Origin: Candidatus Brocadiia bacterium
GTDB taxonomy: Bacteria > Planctomycetota > PUPC01 > DSUN01
NCBI GenBank assembly: GCA_016782825.1
Contig: JADHXT010000051.1
Span: 1 to 13,783 of the forward strand
Direction: 5' to 3'
DNA length: 13,783 nt
The notes under the pieces: model-generated
What the model was told of the DNA's origin: nothing
The model's input: only the letters and a program-made list of their open reading frames with translations
Databases searched by the model: none
Part shown: piece by piece, positions 5,404 to 11,633 of the stretch
Numbering within the stretch: position 1 is the stretch's first letter
Layout: every line of letters starts with the position of its first letter
Translations under genes and position numbers: made by a program

Positions 5404-8400
5404 TCATTCCCGTTCCAGAACCGCCGCGACCACACCCGGCGCCAACGCCAGCCGGCAACGGCCCTTGGCCGTCGTCATCGTGACGCCAGCTTGCCCCGCG
5501 GCCAGCCGCCATTTCCCCACGGTCCACAAGGTGGCCTTGCCGCCTTCCCTCCGAGCGTGGGGCAGGTTCACCACCAAGCGATGGTTCTCCACCCGCACGC
5601 TCGCGGCCTGTGGGGCCGACATGCCCCATTCGCCGTAGCGAACTTCGCCGGCTGTCCCCGTGGCCAGGACGATAACGCCGGCGCGGTCCTGCACGGAACC
5701 GGCCTCGCCCCGGAAATAGACTCCCTGAACAGTGGCCGCCTGCTCCTTTGGCGGCAGGAAGCAGTAGTCCGTGCCGAACTCGCCCGTAACCCTCACGACG
5801 GCGCCATCGCTCAGGGTGGCGAACCGCGGCGCCGCCTCTTCTCGGAAGCGCGGGAACATGACGACCAAGTAGTCGCCATCCCCCTTCAACCTGAGTTGGA
5901 GCAGGTCGCGGTAGTCATGCCCCTGCACGCTGTAGTCCACATACCGCTGGCCCCAGCGCATGGTCCAGCGTGGCGTTCCGAGCGGAGCGGCAACGTAGTA
6001 GTCGACGTCCACGTTGAACTGGCCGACGGCCGTGAAGCGATTCCCCCGCAACGCGCGTGCTGGGACCGCCTGCCTGCGCTCCTTGCCCGCAACGGCGGCC
6101 CGCAGGTCCTGCGCCTGCTGGGGTGACCCCAGCCCGTCTGAGAGGGTCCACATCTGCCACAGTGTGGGCTTGCCGCCGCTTACCGAATCGCGCAGAACCA
6201 GGTAGTTGGGGCCGTCGGGCTTGTCGTCCTGGATGTAGAGCATGCGGCGCCGCCACGAGACGGGGAACGCCGCGGCGTCGTCCACTGGCGGCCACGACAC
6301 AAGGCCAGCCGGGGTGCCATACCGTCCGCCTTCCCACGCCTTGAGCAGGTAGCCCGTAGCGAAGTAGTCCTGCCGCGGCAGCGCGCTGAAGGCGCCCATG
6401 CGGACGTCGGTGCGACAGCCGAAGCGCGACTCGTCCCACCGCTCGCCCTCGCGCCACGAGATGGCAGGGACGACCCGCGACACGAGGAGCTGGTGTCGCT
6501 CCTTGTACCCACCCGGGAACGACCCCGCGATGGGCACGCCCCGCGCAAACCAGAGCGCGAGACAGCCCAGCTCGGACGGGCGCGCGCCGGCGCCCGTGTT
6601 GGCATGTACGATCAGGTAGTTCTCGTGCTCGTCGCCGACGCCATTGCGGAAGACCGGCCCCATCTGTGGGAACAGCTTCGAGTTCCAGTCGGGCGTCGCC
6701 ACAGGCAGGGCCGGGTCCATGTAGACAGGCTCGAAGCCGCCGAGATGGTTGGCGGTGTTGCGGGTGTAGCCGGTCCCGGCCCAGGCCCACTGCATCTGCC
6801 TGGAGTATTGGGGGTCGGTGTCCGATGTGGCCTTGGCCATCAGGCCAAAGAGGCCCCACGGCACGCCGGCAGTCGCCCTGCCGATGGGCGGGGTCGCACG
6901 CCTGTTGCGGCGGCCGGGCATGGGGTCGCGTGGCGCGTAGATCTGGGCCAGCCACATCGCCCACCTCTTCAGCTTCTCGTTCTCGAAGAGGTCGCGGAAC
7001 CCGGCCCGCTTCGTCGCCGCCGCGAACGAGGCCATGGCGAAGGCGCTCACTTGCGAATAGTGGGCGCTCTCATGCCACTCACCCTCCGGCCCCACTTCGT
7101 TCAGCCACATCTCCGCTCGTCTCAGCCCGGGCGCCACCCACTCCCGGGCCCGCGGGTGATTGGGGATCGCACACGCGGCAATGCCCCTCGCCAGCAGATA
7201 CGACAGGCTCATATTGGGGTTGTAGGAGCGGTAGCCTCGCTCGATGTCCCAGGTCGAGGGCCGGGCCAGGATGTAGGCCAGGAATGCCATCTGCGAGCGG
7301 TAGAGCCGCTTGTCTGCGTTGGTGATCAGGTCCGTGCCCATCATCAGGTCGTACAGCGCTGCCACGGTCTGGGTGTGGCGCATCTTGTCGAAGTCGCCCA
7401 GCGCGCCCATGTGCTGGCGCACGCGCTCGGTCAGGCGCACCTTCCCGGCAATCTCCCGATCGCCCTTCGACGCCAGGTACCCCTCCACTGCTTGCGCATC
7501 CTTGTAGCTCGGCACCGGTCTGATCTTCTCCCTGGCGATGTAGCTGGCCGTGCGGATGATGGCCGGGTCCGCCTTCCTCCGCTCCCACGCCGCGTCCAAT
7601 TCCTCTCGCGACACGAATAGGTGAGGGTGCGACCGTTGGGCCTTCGGCCAGTCCAGGACCCAGTCCTTGACCTCGTTCAGCGGGGGCCAATGCGCCTTCA
7701 CCTGTGCCAGCGACATGCGGCGCTGCTCAGCGTAGGCTGGTCCGCGGTCCTCGATGCTCCACTTCCGCTGGCCGGCCGCGTTGTTCACACGCAGGTAGAC
7801 CTCGCGGCCGGCGCCACGTTTCACGGGGATCAGCTTGTGCTGCCAGGCTCCCCAGTCACGCATGGTGCCAGGTGGGGCCGGCTTGACCCAGGCGCCCGAG
7901 TCGTGACTCGCCAGATGGAGCTCACGGCCCTGCGCCCCGATGCGCAGCCGCACCGTGGTCTGCGTCCAGGTGCTCCACCAGTCGGCCCAGGGACTCAGAT
8001 GGGTCACCAGCTCCTTCCCGTAGGTCGCGAGCGGGATCTCGACCCACGCGCCCCATTCTGCGTCCCTGATCTGTGGCCTGTCGCCGTAGGCTTCGCGCTG
8101 TACGACCAGCATCAACGGAGGGAGACCGTCGCTCAGCACGAAGTCCACGCCGTCTTTCGTTCGGTCCTCGGCGGCCTCCGCCTCGCAGTACAGCCCTGAC
8201 GCGCCCTCATGAAGCCGCGCCGTGAGTCTCACCGTGTTCCCATCCTCGTACCTGTAGCTGTAGTCCACCTGCCCAAACACTGGACCTGCCGCCACCAGCC
8301 GTGCGGACCATCCCGCCAGCTTGGTGTCTCCGAACAGACGGCTCCCACCAAACCAGGTCCCGTCTGCCAGCCGCAACGCGGCGACGGGGCCGGGAACTGC

Positions 8401-8871
8401 GGCCGCCTCCCGCGCCGGGTCATACGTCTCCCCTCCCAACCGCAGGCGCGCACCGAAACGCGGAGTGACCATTTCCACCCGCTCGCCAGTCGCCGCCACC
8501 GAAAGATCGCCCGGTCCGCGCTCGGGCTTCACGGGCGTCGGCCCATAGCGGACCGTGTAGACGTTGGTGGCGAGGGGCGCCAGGTCGGCCACCAGCCACA
8601 ACGTGGCCATCCTGACCATCCGCGTCTTCGGCCAGTATTCCACGTCTGAAAGCTGCGCCGCCATCGGCCCGTCCGGCCCCCGAAGGCTCACGGACTCCAC
8701 GTGGCAGGCGCCCTCTGGCGCCTCGAAGGGGTAGCTCAGGAGCTCGTTGACCCATTGGCGATTGACGTGCTCCTTCAGGATGATCTGCCGTTCGCCAGCT
8801 GCTGTCGGCCGGGAGAGGCCAACCACGACAAACACACCAAAGGGGGCCAGCATGGCGAGGGGCTTCCGCAT
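5404..8871 (-). CDS. Large secreted heparinase II/III-like protein (putative polysaccharide lyase) with N-terminal beta-rich domain
   Basis: I place the start at the ATG at 8871, giving 1155 residues: an AAGGA lies eight bases upstream, a promoter sits just beyond, and a signal peptide follows at once (MRKPLAMLAPFGVFVVVGLSRPTAA, cleavage near 25). The frame stays open to 9030, but that extension is Arg/Pro-rich and crosses the promoter. Residues 27-400 are beta-rich, resembling the RIFT-barrel-type N-terminal part of PcRGLX/YetA-like proteins. PHLFVSREEL (416-425) opens a typical heparinase II/III or alginate-lyase alpha toroid running to about 735, with EWHESAHYS (598-606) where the family has catalytic His/Tyr; His604 and Tyr605 are candidates. 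The C-terminal 420 residues fit the family's beta-sandwich (GDEHENYLIVHAN, LALWFARGVPIAG). Lyases of this fold cleave uronate-containing polymers by beta-elimination; the substrate here is unknown. Usual members are about 600-750 residues. Confidence 0.82.
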   Translation of the reverse strand: MRKPLAMLAPFGVFVVVGLSRPTAAGERQIILKEHVNRQWVNELLSYPFEAPEGACHVESVSLRGPDGPMAAQLSDVEYWPKTRMVRMATLWLVADLAPLATNVYTVRYGPTPVKPERGPGDLSVAATGERVEMVTPRFGARLRLGGETYDPAREAAAVPGPVAALRLADGTWFGGSRLFGDTKLAGWSARLVAAGPVFGQVDYSYRYEDGNTVRLTARLHEGASGLYCEAEAAEDRTKDGVDFVLSDGLPPLMLVVQREAYGDRPQIRDAEWGAWVEIPLATYGKELVTHLSPWADWWSTWTQTTVRLRIGAQGRELHLASHDSGAWVKPAPPGTMRDWGAWQHKLIPVKRGAGREVYLRVNNAAGQRKWSIEDRGPAYAEQRRMSLAQVKAHWPPLNEVKDWVLDWPKAQRSHPHLFVSREELDAAWERRKADPAIIRTASYIAREKIRPVPSYKDAQAVEGYLASKGDREIAGKVRLTERVRQHMGALGDFDKMRHTQTVAALYDLMMGTDLITNADKRLYRSQMAFLAYILARPSTWDIERGYRSYNPNMSLSYLLARGIAACAIPNHPRAREWVAPGLRRAEMWLNEVGPEGEWHESAHYSQVSAFAMASFAAATKRAGFRDLFENEKLKRWAMWLAQIYAPRDPMPGRRNRRATPPIGRATAGVPWGLFGLMAKATSDTDPQYSRQMQWAWAGTGYTRNTANHLGGFEPVYMDPALPVATPDWNSKLFPQMGPVFRNGVGDEHENYLIVHANTGAGARPSELGCLALWFARGVPIAGSFPGGYKERHQLLVSRVVPAISWREGERWDESRFGCRTDVRMGAFSALPRQDYFATGYLLKAWEGGRYGTPAGLVSWPPVDDAAAFPVSWRRRMLYIQDDKPDGPNYLVLRDSVSGGKPTLWQMWTLSDGLGSPQQAQDLRAAVAGKERRQAVPARALRGNRFTAVGQFNVDVDYYVAAPLGTPRWTMRWGQRYVDYSVQGHDYRDLLQLRLKGDGDYLVVMFPRFREEAAPRFATLSDGAVVRVTGEFGTDYCFLPPKEQAATVQGVYFRGEAGSVQDRAGVIVLATGTAGEVRYGEWGMSAPQAASVRVENHRLVVNLPHARREGGKATLWTVGKWRLAAGQAGVTMTTAKGRCRLALAPGVVAAVLERE

Positions 8872-8899
8872 GGGTCGGTCCTTATGTGGTGGTCCGGCG

Positions 8900-8928
8900 A
8901 GTATCGTCCGGGTGCGAGGCAAATGCAA
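8900..8928 (-). promoter_or_regulatory. Predicted promoter of the heparinase-like gene
   Basis: On the minus strand TTGCAT (-35) is followed after exactly 17 bases by GATACT (-10, four of six positions). A start near 8893 would give a leader of about 22 bases that includes the Shine-Dalgarno before the ATG at 8871. This supports 8871 over the upstream in-frame start. The 294-base divergent interval (8872-9165) must also hold the promoter of the plus-strand DUF4838 gene, which I cannot place with confidence. Confidence 0.42.
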
Positions 8929-9165
8929 GCTGCGGACGCGCGGGGCTTGGCGACACTGCTCAGACACGCTCTCGGAGGACGGGCCAGGGAGCGCCGCCTC
9001 TGGCGCAGGCACTGGCCGCCTCCTGACCACAGCGGAGACAAGATGGCTTTCCGTCAGTTCTTGACCTCTTGGCCGCTACTTGTCATCCTTGCTTGTGTCG
9101 AGCGGATGCGTCTGCTCCTGAGGACGCCGGGCATTGGTGCGCACACGATCTACGGAGGTCCAGCC

Positions 9166-11448
9166 GTGACCAGGAACTCGCCGAGCCTGCTGCTGTGTCT
9201 CGTCGCCGTCATCTGTGCGAGGCCCTGTTTCGGCGGGCTTGCTTTGGTGCAGGGCGGACGGCCTGCCGCCGTCATCCGCGTCGCGGACAAGCTCGACAAG
9301 ACCGCCATGTTGGGCGTGACTGACGTGGTAAAGTTCGTGGAGAAGATGAGCGGCGCGAAGCTCGACGTGGTGACGGCCACGGCGAAGGTCCCGAACCAGG
9401 TGAGTGTGATCGTTGTGGGGAAGGCCCTCGCCGACTCCGTGCAGCCCCTGCTCGCCGAGGTCGCGGACTCCGAAGGCGGATTCGTCATTGCGCCTCGGGG
9501 GCGCTCACTGTTCCTCGCCGGCAGCTCGCCTTTGGCGACGAGCTTCGCCTGCTCCGAGTTGCTCGAGCGTCTGGGGTGTCGCTGGTACATCCCAGGCGAG
9601 TTGGGCGAGGTCTACCCCAAGACGAAGAGCGTCGTCTACGACGGCGGCGACGTGGTGGACAAGCCTGACATGAACCCGCGATGGCTGCGGGTGGATCGCA
9701 CCTGGTCGAGGCGCAACAAGCTCGGCGGCACCAACGTGCCTGCGAGTCACGCCTTCAGCCGTTTCGTCCGAAGCAACGAGTTCGAGAAGCACCCCGACTG
9801 GTTCCCCCTCATCAACGGGCAACGCACGCCGCGCGGCCAGCTCTGCCTGTCCAATCCTGAGGTCGTGCAGCGGTTCGTCGAGCGGTGTAAGGAGTACTTC
9901 GAGAAGCACCCCGACGCCATCGGCATGTCCCTGGGGCCGAACGACGGGGGCGGCTGGTGCGAATGCGAGAAGTGCCAGGCCATGGACAGCGGCCGCATAG
10001 ACCCCTTCGCTCAGCACCGCGACGTGACGGACCGCCTGATCAAGTTCATGAACGCGGTCGTGAAGGAAGTGAAGCGGGCCTACCCGGACAAGAAGTTCGG
10101 CTTCTATGCCTATTCCTGCTACCAGTTGCCGCCGGTCACCGCCAAGCCCGACCCAGCGGTCATCCCTGTTTTCGCGCCCATCAACTACTGCCGGCTGCAT
10201 TCCATGTTCAGCCCCAAGTGCCCACACCGTGCCGCCGTGCGGAGGATCTACGAGGGCTGGTCGAAGTTCGGGCTGGAGCTCCACTACCGAGGCTACACCT
10301 TCAACCTGGCCGGCCTCCAGACTCCCTTTCACCCCTTCCACAAGTGGATCCAGGACATGCCCTGGATGCACGAGCACAACATCCGCGGGTTCTTCCCCGA
10401 GAGCATAGAGTCGTGGTCGGCCAGCGCCCCGGAGTACTACCTGACGGCGAGGCTGGCCTGGCGGATCAAGCAGGACCCCCGCAAGATCATCGACGAGTTC
10501 TGCGACCGCCTCTTCGGTCCCGCGGGCAAAGCGATGAACCGCTACTTCTGGCGCATGGCCGACGCTGTCCGCGACGCCGACTTCCATACGGGCAACGACG
10601 TCAACTCCCCCGACATCTACACGCCAGCCATTGTGGAAGCGGGCGGGAAGGACCTCAAGGAAGCCGTGTCGCGCGCTCGCACTCAACGGGAGAAGCAATG
10701 CGTGAGGCTGTTCCAGATGGCCCACGGCTATCTCCAGGCCTTCCTCGACATGCAGGACCGCCAGAACAAGTTCGAGTTCGCCGAGTCCAAGAAGGCCCAT
10801 GACCAACTGGTCAAGCTCCAGGACGATCTGATCGCTTGGGACCCGAGATGGCTCAGCAAACGCGCGGCCAAGGGCTATCTCAAGCGCTTCTGGGGGCCTG
10901 CGGTCGAGCAGGCGTACGAGAAGACCAGCGACGGGAACGAGCTGGTCGCCAGGCTTCCCGACGAATGGGAGTTTATGCTCGACCCCTCCGACGCCGGTGA
11001 GTGGATGGATCTCTACTCGCCGAAGCTGAGCGGCGGGCAATGGCGGACGTTGAGGACCTTCTCTGCATCCTGGGGCGACCAGGGGCTCTACTACTACAAG
11101 GGCATCGGCTGGTACAGGGCCACGGCGATAGTGCCCGCGCGATTCAAAGGCAGGAAGATCATGCTCTGGTTCGGTGCCATGGACGAGGCTGTGAAGGTGT
11201 GGGTGAACGGCACGCTGATCACGTACGAAGCCGAGCGCAAGGAGGACGCCGGCACAGTGGTCAAGGAAGCACGCGACACGCTCAGCGGCGCGTGGCGTCC
11301 GCTGGAGGTCGAGGTCACGCAAGCCGTGCGATTCGGGCAGGTGAACACCATCGTCGTCAAGACAATCAACAAGAAGCTGAATGAGCTCGGCACGGGCGGC
11401 ATCATGAAGGTCGTGCTGCTCTATTCGCCACGCGCCTCCACCAGGTGA
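9166..11448 (+). CDS. Secreted DUF4838 protein with C-terminal galactose-binding-like module (hydrolase-like, substrate unknown)
   Basis: The GTG at 9166 has GGAGG seven bases upstream and opens a signal peptide (residues 1-23, SLLLCLVAVICARPCFG). The protein has 760 residues. Residues 26-165 look like the GH67-N/GH20-b type alpha+beta domain found before glycoside-hydrolase barrels (VVKFVEKMSGAKL, then RWYIPGELGEVYPK). Residues 170-475 carry the DUF4838 core: HPDWFPLINGQR, QLCLSNPEV, SLGPNDGGG, CECEKC (265-270), a helix ending AYPDKKFGFYAY, and GFFPESIESW, where Glu411 or Glu414 is a possible catalytic residue. A helical stretch follows (485-590). Residues 595-755 form a galactose-binding-like sandwich (GIGWYRATAIVPARFKGRK, KVWVNG, NTIVVKT). 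DUF4838 has no assigned reaction that I know of; exo-hydrolase activity is inferred from domain order. It diverges from the heparinase-like gene and converges with another DUF4838 gene. Confidence 0.88.
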   Translation: MTRNSPSLLLCLVAVICARPCFGGLALVQGGRPAAVIRVADKLDKTAMLGVTDVVKFVEKMSGAKLDVVTATAKVPNQVSVIVVGKALADSVQPLLAEVADSEGGFVIAPRGRSLFLAGSSPLATSFACSELLERLGCRWYIPGELGEVYPKTKSVVYDGGDVVDKPDMNPRWLRVDRTWSRRNKLGGTNVPASHAFSRFVRSNEFEKHPDWFPLINGQRTPRGQLCLSNPEVVQRFVERCKEYFEKHPDAIGMSLGPNDGGGWCECEKCQAMDSGRIDPFAQHRDVTDRLIKFMNAVVKEVKRAYPDKKFGFYAYSCYQLPPVTAKPDPAVIPVFAPINYCRLHSMFSPKCPHRAAVRRIYEGWSKFGLELHYRGYTFNLAGLQTPFHPFHKWIQDMPWMHEHNIRGFFPESIESWSASAPEYYLTARLAWRIKQDPRKIIDEFCDRLFGPAGKAMNRYFWRMADAVRDADFHTGNDVNSPDIYTPAIVEAGGKDLKEAVSRARTQREKQCVRLFQMAHGYLQAFLDMQDRQNKFEFAESKKAHDQLVKLQDDLIAWDPRWLSKRAAKGYLKRFWGPAVEQAYEKTSDGNELVARLPDEWEFMLDPSDAGEWMDLYSPKLSGGQWRTLRTFSASWGDQGLYYYKGIGWYRATAIVPARFKGRKIMLWFGAMDEAVKVWVNGTLITYEAERKEDAGTVVKEARDTLSGAWRPLEVEVTQAVRFGQVNTIVVKTINKKLNELGTGGIMKVVLLYSPRASTR

Positions 11449-11546
11449 GCGAGGCACGGCTGCGGACGTCCCTTGCGTTGGACTAGTGACGGCCAGGCGG
11501 CGCGAGCGATGCTGGGAGAGTGTTGCTCTGAGGTGTGGGAGAGGCG

Positions 11547-11562
11547 CGGGGACCACACCCCG
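11547..11562. terminator. Weak GC hairpin between convergent genes
   Basis: CGGGG (11547-11551) and CCCCG (11558-11562) form a five-pair stem with a six-base loop in the 185-base gap between two convergent genes. There is no U-tract on either strand. Position is the main argument for a terminating role. Confidence 0.2.
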
Positions 11563-11633
11563 GCCACGGCACGCAGCAGAGCGACGCGCTCAACCCGAGG
11601 CGGCGAGGCCCATGCTGGCGCAGGAGGACTCGG

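Noticed and set aside
4805..5629. Open frames on both strands across the repeat region
   Set aside because: No start signal, low-complexity translations, and the two repeat copies are read in different frames, so the repeat is not a coding duplication.
9061..9089. TTGACC as a -35 box for the plus-strand DUF4838 gene
   Set aside because: At 16-18 base spacing only poor -10 matches (for example CATCCT, three of six) are present, so it was not annotated.
8701..9165. Upstream extensions of the divergent heparinase-like (to 9030) and DUF4838 (from 8701) frames
   Set aside because: The extended versions would overlap each other and cover the promoter and RBS signals. The internal starts at 8871 and 9166 each have a Shine-Dalgarno and an immediate signal peptide.
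9505..11556. Minus-strand open frame of 683 codons
   Set aside because: It is antisense to the DUF4838 gene, whose signal peptide, RBS and conserved motifs are clear. The antisense translation shows no domain.
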